64,000 bases of DNA from contig JAGBKB010000081.1 in assembly GCA_017934175.1 (NCBI GenBank), forward strand, positions 50,535-114,534, given 5' to 3'. Both the position numbers and the translations under genes were made by a program. This document shows, one piece after another, positions 25,317 to 34,481 of this stretch (position 1 is the stretch's first letter; the number at the start of each line of letters is the position of its first letter). Under the pieces are notes generated by a model, which was not told where the DNA came from, searched no databases, and saw only the letters and a program-made list of their open reading frames with translations. Origin of the DNA: Lachnospiraceae bacterium (GTDB taxonomy: Bacteria > Bacillota > Clostridia > Lachnospirales > Lachnospiraceae).

Positions 25317-26396
25317 AGATTAAAATTATTTAAGAAAATAATACTATTGTCATCTTTAACTTTACTTGTATTTAATTTATTTGCCTGCAAAGGTAAGGAG
25401 AGTGAAGTTGTAGAAAGTGAAACTACAGTAGATGAAACTCTTGAAAATACAGATGAGTTTGATGGCAATGTTATGGAAGTTGTAAATATTGATGAAGGAG
25501 CATTCAGCAAGACTTTATCAAAACCTTTTAAGAAAGATACATATACCAAAAAAGAACAAACTAATATGAGTGCTGTAAAAACAGTTCTTGATAGTATAGA
25601 TTTTGATAAGGATAATAAGATTATTGAATGCTTATATGGTGATTTAGAAAGTGATTTGAGTATATGGTCACTTTATAGTGATAGAAGTGGCAAAACACTT
25701 AATAATTATGGTGTGTTAATAAGAAGTAATGGAAATAATTATGTATTTGAAGATGTATGTCATGGAAATAATCCAACAGTAGATGTTGATGAAGAAAATG
25801 GAGTTATATTAATTTCTGGTGGCATAATGGAGGGAACAGGAACTCTTACAGAAGCACTGTATATATTTAAAGTAACTGATGGCAAAGTAGAAAAACTTGG
25901 ATTTATTGACCCTTATGAAGTTCAAAATTATTTTGCTGAAAACATCACTTTTGATGTGAATAATAATGTAGTTACATTTAAATTAGGAAATAAAGTAATA
26001 AATGAATTTACTAATACAGAGGATGGACAGGGCACACTTCGAGCAATAGCAATAGGCGACCAGATTGCTTATGAAATTGATGAAGACCACAGTGTAAGAG
26101 TAAACGTAACTCCTGGGCTTCAGTTTGTGTCTATTACTACTATGGAGCAAGTAAAAAAAGATATGTCATCAGGTAAGATAGTGTTTGTAGCATCAGGCTC
26201 TGAGATGTTGCCAGTAGTTGTAGAAGATGATAGTACTAAAACAGAAGATGAGCAAAGAATAACTATGAACAATCCAGCCGGTTCAAACATAGGTACATCT
26301 ACAGTGCTTAGTTATGAAAATACACCAACATTTACGGCTGATGTAAAATTAAATGGTGCAGATGCAACATTTTCTAATATAAGAGTGAATGAATAA
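25314..26396 (+). CDS. Lipoprotein of unknown function
   Basis: The 360-residue protein has a lipoprotein signal (LVFNLFAC, Cys25) followed by an acidic, serine- and threonine-rich linker and a mixed globular part, probably beta-rich. I recognise no domain. It should be anchored on the outer face of the membrane. It follows the rpsI terminator and precedes glmS by 11 bases, so glmS may be read from the same transcript. Its start is unusual: the Shine-Dalgarno lies 32 bases upstream behind a hairpin (see that entry). Confidence 0.65.
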   Translation: MRLKLFKKIILLSSLTLLVFNLFACKGKESEVVESETTVDETLENTDEFDGNVMEVVNIDEGAFSKTLSKPFKKDTYTKKEQTNMSAVKTVLDSIDFDKDNKIIECLYGDLESDLSIWSLYSDRSGKTLNNYGVLIRSNGNNYVFEDVCHGNNPTVDVDEENGVILISGGIMEGTGTLTEALYIFKVTDGKVEKLGFIDPYEVQNYFAENITFDVNNNVVTFKLGNKVINEFTNTEDGQGTLRAIAIGDQIAYEIDEDHSVRVNVTPGLQFVSITTMEQVKKDMSSGKIVFVASGSEMLPVVVEDDSTKTEDEQRITMNNPAGSNIGTSTVLSYENTPTFTADVKLNGADATFSNIRVNE

Positions 26397-26407
26397 AGGG
26401 TAAAGAT

Positions 26408-28225
26408 ATGTGTGGAATAATTGGTTTTACTGGAACTGGAGATGCAAGAGGAATAATTTTAGATGGGCTTAAAAGACTTGAGTATAGAGGTTATGACTCG
26501 GCAGGAATAGCCATCCAGCGTAATAATGAAATAAATATGGTAAAAGCGCAAGGCAAGGTCGACAATCTTGTTAATCTTGCTGTGGCAAATGATAAATTAA
26601 TTGGAACTTGTGGTATAGGTCACACCAGGTGGGCTACACACGGCATCCCAAATGATATAAATGCACATCCACATATGTCAGAAGATGGTAAGTTTGCTAT
26701 TGTACATAATGGTATCATAGAAAATCAAGCCGAGATAAAAGAAAAACTTCTTAAAAAAGGAATGACATTTAAAAGTGAAACAGACACTGAAGTAATGGTT
26801 CAACTTTTGTCTTTCAATTATAATGGCGATATAAAAAAAGCAATTATGAAAACAGTATCAGAGGTTACAGGCTCATACGGTATAGGTGTACTTTGTACTG
26901 ATAACCCTGGCGTGATATATGCAGCAAAAGTCGCAAGTCCTCTTATCATAGGGATAGGCGTTGGAGAAAATTATTTTGGTTCTGATATAACTGCATTTAT
27001 AAATCACACAAAAAATGTCATAGACCTTGATGACAATGAACTCGCTGAGATTCATAAAGACAAAGTGATAATATATGACTATAAAGGCGAAGAGATAAAA
27101 AAAGAAATTAGAAAAGTTACTTGGGACATTGCTGCAGCAGAAAAGAGCGGGTATGAACATTTTATGATTAAAGAGATAATGGAACAACCTGCAGCGATAA
27201 AAGCAACTATAGAACCAAGAATTAAAAATGGAAAAATTGACTTTGATGAATTAAATCTTGATATTTTAAAGTATAATAGAGTCTTGATTACTGCGTGTGG
27301 CTCTGCATATTATGCTGGCTGTGTAGGTAAACTTGTCATAGAAAAACTTGCAAGACTTCATGTTAGTATGGATGTAGCAAGTGAACTTAGATACAGTGAC
27401 CCTATGATAGATGAAGAAACTCTTGTTATAGTAGTAAGTCAATCAGGCGAAACTGCAGATACTATAGCGGCTATAAAAGAAGCAAAAAGTAAAGGAGCAA
27501 CAGTCCTTGCGATTGTAAATGTTGTAGGTAGCACTATAGCAAAGTTATCAGACTATGTAATATATACTTGGGCAGGACCAGAAATAGCAGTTGCTACAAC
27601 TAAAGGTTATACAACTCAAGTAGCAGTATTTTATATGTTTGCAGTATGGGCTGCAAAGAAACTAAATAAAATAGATGACAAACAGTTAGAAGAGTATACA
27701 AACATTATAAAACATTTGCCAGAGAGAGCACAAAGAGCACTCGACTTAAATGCAAAAGTAAAAACTCTTGCTGACAAATATTACCACAACAAATCTATTT
27801 TCTTCATAGGAAGATATTTTGATTATGCAGTTTGTCTTGAAGGTTCACTAAAATTAAAAGAAATATCATATATACATTCAGAAGCATATGCAGCAGGAGA
27901 ACTTAAGCATGGAACAATAGCACTAATTGATGAAGGGCGATTAGTAGTTGCAGCATGTTGCTATGAGCCATTACTTGATAAAATAATTTCAAATATACAA
28001 CAGGTAAAGGCAAGAGGCGCAGAGGTGTTGGCACTTGCTATGGAAGACAATAAAAAGATATTTAAAGAAGCCGATGATGTTTTACTTGTTCCAAAAACAA
28101 ATGAATTATTTATGTCACTTGTAGAGATAATTCCACTTCAACTTTTTGCATATTATGTGGCAAAAAATAATAAATGTGACATAGATAAACCAAAGAACCT
28201 TGCTAAATCAGTTACAGTGGAGTAA
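26408..28225 (+). CDS. glmS: Glutamine-fructose-6-phosphate aminotransferase (isomerizing)
   Basis: The 605-residue enzyme makes glucosamine-6-phosphate from fructose-6-phosphate and glutamine, the first step towards peptidoglycan amino sugars. The N-terminal glutaminase begins MCGIIGF with Cys1 exposed after Met removal, and has GIGHTRWATHG. The C-terminal half has two SIS sugar-isomerase domains (ACGSAYYAG, SQSGETADT, and KSVTVE at the end). Length is standard. Only 11 bases separate it from the upstream lipoprotein gene, so there is no room for the glmS ribozyme found before this gene in many Firmicutes; control must be different here. The stop codon overlaps the next ATG (TAATG). Confidence 0.97.
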   Translation: MCGIIGFTGTGDARGIILDGLKRLEYRGYDSAGIAIQRNNEINMVKAQGKVDNLVNLAVANDKLIGTCGIGHTRWATHGIPNDINAHPHMSEDGKFAIVHNGIIENQAEIKEKLLKKGMTFKSETDTEVMVQLLSFNYNGDIKKAIMKTVSEVTGSYGIGVLCTDNPGVIYAAKVASPLIIGIGVGENYFGSDITAFINHTKNVIDLDDNELAEIHKDKVIIYDYKGEEIKKEIRKVTWDIAAAEKSGYEHFMIKEIMEQPAAIKATIEPRIKNGKIDFDELNLDILKYNRVLITACGSAYYAGCVGKLVIEKLARLHVSMDVASELRYSDPMIDEETLVIVVSQSGETADTIAAIKEAKSKGATVLAIVNVVGSTIAKLSDYVIYTWAGPEIAVATTKGYTTQVAVFYMFAVWAAKKLNKIDDKQLEEYTNIIKHLPERAQRALDLNAKVKTLADKYYHNKSIFFIGRYFDYAVCLEGSLKLKEISYIHSEAYAAGELKHGTIALIDEGRLVVAACCYEPLLDKIISNIQQVKARGAEVLALAMEDNKKIFKEADDVLLVPKTNELFMSLVEIIPLQLFAYYVAKNNKCDIDKPKNLAKSVTVE

Positions 28226-29214
28226 TGAAAACACTAATAAAAAAAATATTAACGATTATAATGTTATTATCTTTAACATTTTCTTTTACATCTTTTGCTG
28301 CACAGTCCATCACACCTATAGAACAAAATGCCATTAATATTTTAAGTGGTTCATATGCTCCGTATTATTTTAGTAAAAACCATCAATTGTATCTTAAAGC
28401 AAATGCAATTAAAAATCTAAACAGACCTATACATACTGTAATTATTGGCAGCAGTCACTTGCAGTCACTCTCTACATCTGATGTAGGAGCCGATTGTATC
28501 AATCTGTCAATAGGTGGAGGCACCTTTCAAGATAAATTAAATATTCTTGGATTGCTTGATTATTACAATATAAAATATAGCAGAGTAATTATGGATTTTA
28601 CTCTTACTGAATTATGTAATTATATTAAGGCAGATACAAAATCAAATCCATTTAATAGTTTTGGAAACTATTTTATAAGTGTTATAAAGAATAAAAAAAA
28701 GAGTAAACCCATAACTAACTTTAACAATTATTATAAAAACGAAGAGGACTTTGACTTGACAAAAAAAATCAATGAGTATGAGTTAGATAAAAACTTATTT
28801 TATTATAGAAATGATTTTTCTACGTTGTATGGTGCTTTTATATATGAAAACCGTGGAGTATATATGGGAGAACTGAATAAATTAATTGATGCAGAATCTA
28901 ATATTAAGAATTTCAAAGTCAGTAGTGAAGCCAAATCTATAGTTATAGATACTATTAAGTATTTTAATAAAAAAAATATAAAAGTAAATTTAATGATGGT
29001 TCCAAAGCCACCGGTTATATTTGATAAGTTAGAGATGCATAAATACCAAGTTGTTAGAGAAATGACAGAACTTTTTATAAATCTTGTAGTGTATTATGGT
29101 TGTAGAATTGAAGGGGCTTATGACCCACATTATATAGGTGCTACAATGGATGATTTCTATGATGGATACCATATGTATCCAGAATCATTTAAAAAGTTTT
29201 ATCATTTTGATTAG
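28225..29214 (+). CDS. Secreted SGNH-like protein
   Basis: The 329-residue protein has a signal peptide (cleaved after TSFA) and features of an SGNH-hydrolase-like fold: IIGSSHLQSL as the serine block near residue 75 and DGYHMYP near the C-terminus as the Asp-x-x-His block. Such proteins often act as acyl transferases or esterases on surface polymers. It is translationally coupled to glmS (TAATG) and followed after 9 bases by the copper ATPase. It may work with the MBOAT protein encoded at 18.3 kb, but that link is inference. Sequence similarity to the other two SGNH proteins in the window is low. Confidence 0.6.
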   Translation: MKTLIKKILTIIMLLSLTFSFTSFAAQSITPIEQNAINILSGSYAPYYFSKNHQLYLKANAIKNLNRPIHTVIIGSSHLQSLSTSDVGADCINLSIGGGTFQDKLNILGLLDYYNIKYSRVIMDFTLTELCNYIKADTKSNPFNSFGNYFISVIKNKKKSKPITNFNNYYKNEEDFDLTKKINEYELDKNLFYYRNDFSTLYGAFIYENRGVYMGELNKLIDAESNIKNFKVSSEAKSIVIDTIKYFNKKNIKVNLMMVPKPPVIFDKLEMHKYQVVREMTELFINLVVYYGCRIEGAYDPHYIGATMDDFYDGYHMYPESFKKFYHFD

Positions 29215-29223
29215 GAGGATAGA

Positions 29224-31782
29224 ATGAAGCAATTTTTAGTAGAGGGAATGAGTTGTGCTGCATGTCAAGCGAGAGTTGAAAAAGCAGTAAGTAAAGTAGA
29301 TGGAGTTAAATCTTGTAGTGTGTCACTACTTACTAATTCTATGGGAGTAGAAGGCACAGCATCGGATAGTGATATTATAAAAGCAGTAGTGGATGCGGGT
29401 TATGGTGCTAAAGTTAAAGGTGCAGATAAAAGTGAAAAGAAAAGTAGTTCTTATGATGAGGCACTTAAAGACACAGAGACACCAAAGTTAGTCAAGAGGC
29501 TTATAAGTTCTGCATTCTTTTTAATAGTTCTTATGTATATAACTATGGGACACAATATGCTTAACTTCCCACTTCCAAAGTTTTTCGAGCATAACCATAT
29601 AGCACTTGCGATAACGCAGATGTTACTTGCAATTATAGTTATGCTTATCAATCAAAAGTTTTTCACAAGTGGCTTAAAATCTCTTATACATCTTGCACCA
29701 AATATGGATACACTTGTAGCACTTGGTTCTACTGCATCATTCGCATGGAGTTTAGTAGTGCTTTATCAGATGTGTGGATTAATAACAAATGGCGCAAGCA
29801 ATATGGATTTGATGCCATTATATCACAATGAATTATATTTTGAATCGGCAGCAATGATACCATGTCTTATAACTATTGGTAAAACTCTTGAAGCCATGTC
29901 AAAAGGTAGAACTACTGACGCACTTAAATCACTTATGAAACTTGCACCAAAGACTGCAAGACTTGTAGTAAATGGAGTAGAAAAAATTGTACCAATAGAA
30001 GAAGTAAATATAGGAGATGTATTTAAAGTTATTCCAGGAGAAAATATACCAGTAGATGGAGTTGTGATAGATGGTGTAACGGCTGTAAATGAATCAGCGC
30101 TAACTGGTGAATCAATTCCTATAGATAAAAATGTCGGCGATAAAGTTTCTGCAGCAACTACAAATGAGTCAGGAGTTATTATTTGTAAGGCAGAGAGAGT
30201 TGGTGAAGATACAACTTTAAGTAAAATTATAAATATGGTTTCAGATGCAGCCGCAACAAAGGCACCTATCGCAAGAATAGCAGACAAAGTTTCTTTGGTA
30301 TTTGTGCCTTCAGTAATAGGTATAGCATTTATTGTAACAGTTCTTTGGCTTGTCATAGGAAAAGAGAGTTTTAGTTTTGCACTTGCACGTGGCATATCAG
30401 TATTAGTTATTTCTTGCCCATGTGCTTTGGGACTTGCTACACCAGTTGCCATCATGGTTGGAAATGGTATGGGTGCAAAAAATGGAATACTTTTTAAGAC
30501 GAGTGAGTCTCTTGAGAATCTTGGGAAAATGCAAATAATAGCACTTGATAAAACAGGAACTATAACTAAAGGCGAACCCAAAGTAACAGATATTTATAAG
30601 ATAAATGCAAAAGATGACAAAGAACTTATAAATGTTGCCTATGCACTTGAAAAAAATTCGGAGCATCCACTCGCAAAGGCAATAGTTAGTTATGTTGATG
30701 GCAATATAGGGTTAGACCAGATAACCTCTTTTGCAACAGATTTCAAAATTCTTCCAGGCAATGGTCTGACAGCAAAGATTGATGGCAAAGTGGCAAATGC
30801 TGGCAGTGAAAAGTTTATTAAAACTCTTGTGCCACTTGATAATAATGTACTTACTAAATCAGTAGCATTTGCAAATGAAGGTAAGACACCACTCTTTTTT
30901 GAATTAGATGGTAGACTACTTGGTATAATTGCAGTTGCTGATGTGGTGAAAGATGATTCTGAAAAGGCTATAAAAGAATTAGATAATCTTGGTGTTGCAA
31001 CAGTTATGCTCACAGGCGATAATATAACTACTGCAAATGCAATCGCAAAAATAGCAGGAGTTAAAAATGTAGTAGCAGGAGTAATGCCCGATGGAAAAGA
31101 AAGTGTAATTAAAAAATTGCAACAATATGGAAAAGTGGCCATGGTAGGAGATGGAATAAATGATGCACCTGCACTCGTGAGAGCAGATATAGGTATAGCC
31201 ATCGGAGCAGGAACAGATGTTGCAATAGATAGTGCTGATGTAGTCCTTATGAATAGTAAACTTACAGATGTATCAGCGGCGATAAGATTGAGTTTAGCAA
31301 CCGTAAGAAATATTCATCAAAATTTATTTTGGGCATTCTTTTATAACGTAATTTGTATACCACTTGCAGCAGGATTATTTACATATAAAATGAATCCTAT
31401 GGTAGGTGCAGCCGCTATGAGTTTATCAAGTTTTACTGTATGTATGAATGCACTTAGACTTAATTTATTTAATGTACATAAAAATACAAAAACTAATCGT
31501 TTACCAATCAATATAGATATAAATAGTAACAATGTAGGGATAAACATTGTGAGCCCGAAAGGAGAAGGAACTATGAAAAAAGTTGTAAAAGTAGAAGGAA
31601 TGATGTGCCCACACTGTGAGGGTAGAGTAAAAGAGGCATTTGAAAAAAATGCAAAAGTTGAGAGCGCAGTGGCTTCTCATGAGAAAAAAACTGTAGAATT
31701 AAGTTTGAAAGAAGATATGACTGCTGATGAAGCAAAAACAATAGTTGAAGATGCAGGATATAAGTTTATAGGACTTGAATAA
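29224..31782 (+). CDS. copA: Copper-exporting P1B ATPase fused to a C-terminal CopZ-like domain
   Basis: This 852-residue frame encodes a P1B-type copper ATPase: an N-terminal HMA domain (GMSCAAC, Cys11 and Cys14), the membrane CPC motif (ISCPCALGLATP), the phosphorylation motif DKTGTITKG and the GDGINDAPAL hinge. A normal CopA would end near residue 760. Here the frame continues through a short non-hydrophobic linker into a second HMA domain (M784 onward, GMMCPHC, Cys795 and Cys798) that looks like a complete 69-residue CopZ chaperone. The linker is encoded by what looks like an untranslated spacer with a hairpin and a Shine-Dalgarno. The protein exports Cu(I). AGGAGG precedes ATG 29224. No CsoR or CopY gene is nearby. 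Confidence 0.92.
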   Translation: MKQFLVEGMSCAACQARVEKAVSKVDGVKSCSVSLLTNSMGVEGTASDSDIIKAVVDAGYGAKVKGADKSEKKSSSYDEALKDTETPKLVKRLISSAFFLIVLMYITMGHNMLNFPLPKFFEHNHIALAITQMLLAIIVMLINQKFFTSGLKSLIHLAPNMDTLVALGSTASFAWSLVVLYQMCGLITNGASNMDLMPLYHNELYFESAAMIPCLITIGKTLEAMSKGRTTDALKSLMKLAPKTARLVVNGVEKIVPIEEVNIGDVFKVIPGENIPVDGVVIDGVTAVNESALTGESIPIDKNVGDKVSAATTNESGVIICKAERVGEDTTLSKIINMVSDAAATKAPIARIADKVSLVFVPSVIGIAFIVTVLWLVIGKESFSFALARGISVLVISCPCALGLATPVAIMVGNGMGAKNGILFKTSESLENLGKMQIIALDKTGTITKGEPKVTDIYKINAKDDKELINVAYALEKNSEHPLAKAIVSYVDGNIGLDQITSFATDFKILPGNGLTAKIDGKVANAGSEKFIKTLVPLDNNVLTKSVAFANEGKTPLFFELDGRLLGIIAVADVVKDDSEKAIKELDNLGVATVMLTGDNITTANAIAKIAGVKNVVAGVMPDGKESVIKKLQQYGKVAMVGDGINDAPALVRADIGIAIGAGTDVAIDSADVVLMNSKLTDVSAAIRLSLATVRNIHQNLFWAFFYNVICIPLAAGLFTYKMNPMVGAAAMSLSSFTVCMNALRLNLFNVHKNTKTNRLPINIDINSNNVGINIVSPKGEGTMKKVVKVEGMMCPHCEGRVKEAFEKNAKVESAVASHEKKTVELSLKEDMTADEAKTIVEDAGYKFIGLE
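31529..31575 (+). promoter_or_regulatory. Internal ribosome site with upstream stem-loop inside copA
   Basis: ACAATGT (31529-31535) and ACATTGT (31544-31550) form a perfect 7-bp stem. GCCCGAAAGGAG then ends at 31564, 8 bases before the in-frame ATG at 31573. This is a normal translation-start region lying inside the copA frame. Confidence 0.5.
31573..31782 (+). CDS. copZ: CopZ-like copper chaperone from an internal start
   Basis: Starting at the internal ATG 31573, in frame with copA, a 69-residue HMA-domain protein can be made: MKKVVKVEGMMCPHC at the start and a standard beta-alpha-beta-beta-alpha-beta length. A free chaperone of this kind carries Cu(I) to CopA. The internal Shine-Dalgarno (AAAGGAG, 8 bases from the ATG) makes independent translation likely. 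The same codons are also read as the C-terminal domain of CopA. Which product dominates cannot be told from sequence. Confidence 0.5.
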   Translation: MKKVVKVEGMMCPHCEGRVKEAFEKNAKVESAVASHEKKTVELSLKEDMTADEAKTIVEDAGYKFIGLE

Positions 31783-31845
31783 TTAGATATTAACAAAATA
31801 TAAATTGCATTAAAACTTGTTTTATGATAATATATATATATATAG

Positions 31846-31883
31846 AACACAATGTAGAAACTAATAAAACTCTACATTGTGTT
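31846..31883 (+). other. Long perfect stem-loop between copA and the next gene
   Basis: AACACAATGTAG (31846-31857) and CTACATTGTGTT (31872-31883) form a perfect 12-bp stem with a 14-base loop. A T-rich tract follows only after a few bases, so it may be a terminator for copA or a 5' structure of the SGNH gene that starts at 31901 without a Shine-Dalgarno. Confidence 0.5.
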
Positions 31884-31900
31884 ATGTTTAATTTTTGATA

Positions 31901-32557
31901 ATGAAAAAACAACTATTTAAAAAAATAATAATTTGCATAATTATTGTAGTTATGACATTTGAGACATTTGCAGCTGAAAGGATAATAACTGGAGGGATAG
32001 ACTCAATGCTTGACAATGGGCCAGGTGCGATGACTGAACTTTTAGTTGCAGGAGATTCATATGCTGAGAGATTTTATAAGGATGAAAAGGGGAGAGACTT
32101 AAGGTTGTTTCCATATTTTCAAGAGGGACATACTATAGAGGAAAATTGGGAAAAACTATTTGATGCATTTACTACCTATAAAAAAATGTTATTTTTATCT
32201 ATAAGTGTAAATGATAGACATCGAAATACTCATCCAAGTGTATTTGAAAATCAACTTAGAAATCTCTTCGCAGTGGCTAAGATGATGAATAAATATGTGT
32301 TTGTTCATTCTTATATGTATTATGACTTATCAAGTGCAAATAATTTTATGTTCACTACAGCCGAGTATGATGCTATGATTAGAAAAGTTATAATGGAATT
32401 CCCTGATACTGTATATTTTATAGATATGAGTGACTGCGTAGGAAAAGAGTATATGAATGAGGATGGAATACATTATAATAAAAAATTTAACGATACACTA
32501 TATGATAGAATACTATTTATGATTGATTATATAAAGAGGAAAAATAAAAATGAATAG
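31901..32557 (+). CDS. Secreted SGNH/GDSL-like protein
   Basis: The product (218 residues from ATG 31901; an in-frame TTG at 31895 is possible) has a signal peptide ending FAA and an SGNH-like fold: LLVAGDSYAE (serine block), SISVNDRH (Asn block) and NEDGIHYN (Asp-x-x-His block). All three blocks are present, so catalytic activity as an esterase or acyl transferase is plausible. Between the signal peptide and the domain lies LDNGPGAMTE, a GP motif that recurs in two other secreted proteins of the window. No Shine-Dalgarno is visible. The gene overlaps greA by 8 bases. Confidence 0.7.
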   Translation: MKKQLFKKIIICIIIVVMTFETFAAERIITGGIDSMLDNGPGAMTELLVAGDSYAERFYKDEKGRDLRLFPYFQEGHTIEENWEKLFDAFTTYKKMLFLSISVNDRHRNTHPSVFENQLRNLFAVAKMMNKYVFVHSYMYYDLSSANNFMFTTAEYDAMIRKVIMEFPDTVYFIDMSDCVGKEYMNEDGIHYNKKFNDTLYDRILFMIDYIKRKNKNE

Positions 32558-33071
32558 TGAGAAACTAACTAAAGATGATATAAAAAAAATTGAGGCAGAG
32601 ATAGAGGAAAGAAAACTTGTGCTAAGACCTAAAATACTTGAAGATTTAAAAGCAGCGAGAGCACAAGGAGACCTTTCTGAAAACTTTGAATACTATGCAG
32701 CAAAAAAAAATAATAGAGAAAATAATTCAAGAATAGAATATTTGGAAAATATGATTAAACATGCAATAATTCTTGATGATAGTGATTCAAGTGGAGTGAG
32801 CCTAAATAATACTGTAAAAGTAAAGTTTATAGAAGAAGGAACAGATGAAAGTTTATGGGAAGAGGACAATTATAAAATAGTTACTTCTATAAGAGCAGAT
32901 TCAAGAAAAAATAAAATTAGTATTGAGTCACCACTTGGAAAAGCCTTGCTTGGTAAGAATATAGAAGAGATAGTTGATGTAGTTCTTGAGAATGGTTCAA
33001 GTTATAAACTTAAAGTAATTGAAATAGATAAAACTACTGATGCGGAGGATGACAATATAAAATTATTTTAG
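32550..33071 (+). CDS. greA: Transcription elongation factor GreA
   Basis: The 173-residue protein is a Gre factor: an N-terminal coiled coil with ARAQGDLSENFEYYAAK carries the acidic tip that enters the RNA polymerase secondary channel, and the C-terminal FKBP-like domain ends with the SIESPLGKALLGK segment. It rescues backtracked polymerase by stimulating transcript cleavage. It is slightly longer than the usual 155-160 residues because of a charged C-terminal tail. The start overlaps the SGNH gene by 8 bases, and glyS follows after 12 bases, so the three form one transcription unit. Confidence 0.93.
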   Translation: MNSEKLTKDDIKKIEAEIEERKLVLRPKILEDLKAARAQGDLSENFEYYAAKKNNRENNSRIEYLENMIKHAIILDDSDSSGVSLNNTVKVKFIEEGTDESLWEEDNYKIVTSIRADSRKNKISIESPLGKALLGKNIEEIVDVVLENGSSYKLKVIEIDKTTDAEDDNIKLF

Positions 33072-33083
33072 GAGGATATATAT

Positions 33084-34481
33084 ATGAGTAAAGAGTTTTA
33101 CACTATGGAGAAAATAGTAGCACTTTGTAAAAACAGAGGATTTTTATTTCCTGGCTCTGAAATATATGGAGGGCTTGCAAACTCTTGGGACTATGGAAAT
33201 CTTGGTGTTGAATTAAAAAATAATATAAAAGATGCTTGGAGAAAAAAGTTTGTGCAAGAGTCTAAATATAATGTAGGACTTGACTCCGCTATTCTTATGA
33301 ACCCACAAACTTGGGTTGCTTCAGGGCATCTTAGTTCTTTTTCAGACCCTCTTATGGACTGCAAAGATTGTAAACAAAGATTTAGAGCAGATAAACTCAT
33401 AGAAGATTTTGCAAAAAATAATGGAATAGAACTTACATCATCTATTGATGGTTGGTCTCATGAAGAGATGGAAACTTGGATAAAGGAACATAATGTTCCA
33501 TGTCCAGAATGTGGAAAACAGAATTGGACTAATATAAGAGAGTTCAATCTTATGTTTAAGACATTTCAAGGCGTAACAGAAGATGCAAAAAATACAATTT
33601 ATTTGAGACCAGAAACTGCACAAGGAATATTTGTCAATTTTAAAAATGTCCAAAGAACAAGCCGTAGAAAAATACCTTTTGGTATTGCTCAAGTAGGTAA
33701 ATCTTTTAGAAATGAGATAACTCCAGGAAACTTCATATTCCGTATAAGAGAGTTTGAGCAAATGGAATTAGAGTTTTTCTGCAAACCTGATACTGACCTT
33801 GAATGGTTTGCTTATTGGAAAAAATATTGTATAGATTGGCTTCACAATTTAGGGCTTAAAGATGAACAGTTAAGATATCGTGACCACGATAAAGAGGAAT
33901 TATCATTTTATAGTAAGGCTACAACAGACATAGAGTTCTTATTCCCATTTGGATGGGGTGAACTTTGGGGAATTGCTGATAGAACTGACTATGATTTATC
34001 GCAACATATGAAAGTGTCTGGTGAGGACCTTCAGTATTTTGATGAAGAGACAAATGAAAAATATACTCCTTATGTTATAGAGCCATCACTTGGTGCTGAT
34101 AGAGTTACTCTTGCATTTATATGTGCTGCATATGATGAAGAGGTGGTAGGTGACAATGATGTAAGAACTGTTATGCATTTCCATCCTGCCATAGCCCCTA
34201 TAAAGATAGCAGTTCTTCCTCTATCTAAAAAATTATCAGAACCAGCAATGAAGATATATGAAGAATTGTGCAAATATTATATGTGTGATTTTGATGACAG
34301 AGGGACTATAGGAAAAAGATATAGAAGAGAAGATGAAATAGGAACACCATATTGTATAACTTATGATTTTGATAGTGAAAATGATAAACAAGTAACTATA
34401 AGAGAAAGAGACAGTATGGAGCAAGTAAGAGTTCCTATAGATAGTTTAAAATCATATTTTGAGAATAAGTTTGTGTTCTAA
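33084..34481 (+). CDS. glyS: Glycyl-tRNA synthetase (dimeric type)
   Basis: The 465-residue class II synthetase charges tRNA-Gly. It starts with [16 protein letters not shown], typical of the alpha2 type. It has the class II motif 2 region [19 protein letters not shown], motif 3 in [11 protein letters not shown] and a C-terminal anticodon-binding domain ending in DSLKSYF. Length agrees with clostridial GlyQS-like single-chain enzymes. AGGAGG precedes ATG 33084. There is no space for a T-box leader directly upstream because greA ends 12 bases before. The stop overlaps the next start. Confidence 0.97.
   Translation: MSKEFYTMEKIVALCKNRGFLFPGSEIYGGLANSWDYGNLGVELKNNIKDAWRKKFVQESKYNVGLDSAILMNPQTWVASGHLSSFSDPLMDCKDCKQRFRADKLIEDFAKNNGIELTSSIDGWSHEEMETWIKEHNVPCPECGKQNWTNIREFNLMFKTFQGVTEDAKNTIYLRPETAQGIFVNFKNVQRTSRRKIPFGIAQVGKSFRNEITPGNFIFRIREFEQMELEFFCKPDTDLEWFAYWKKYCIDWLHNLGLKDEQLRYRDHDKEELSFYSKATTDIEFLFPFGWGELWGIADRTDYDLSQHMKVSGEDLQYFDEETNEKYTPYVIEPSLGADRVTLAFICAAYDEEVVGDNDVRTVMHFHPAIAPIKIAVLPLSKKLSEPAMKIYEELCKYYMCDFDDRGTIGKRYRREDEIGTPYCITYDFDSENDKQVTIRERDSMEQVRVPIDSLKSYFENKFVF

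Noticed and set aside
26396..26408. glmS ribozyme upstream of glmS
   Set aside because: Only 11 bases separate glmS from the upstream coding sequence, so the ribozyme cannot fit.
29823..31202. Long - strand open frames inside copA
   Set aside because: They lie antisense to a strongly conserved gene, have biased composition and no ribosome sites, so they are shadows of the coding strand.
33071..33084. T-box leader for glyS
   Set aside because: greA ends 12 bases before glyS, and no T-box-like structure precedes the operon.
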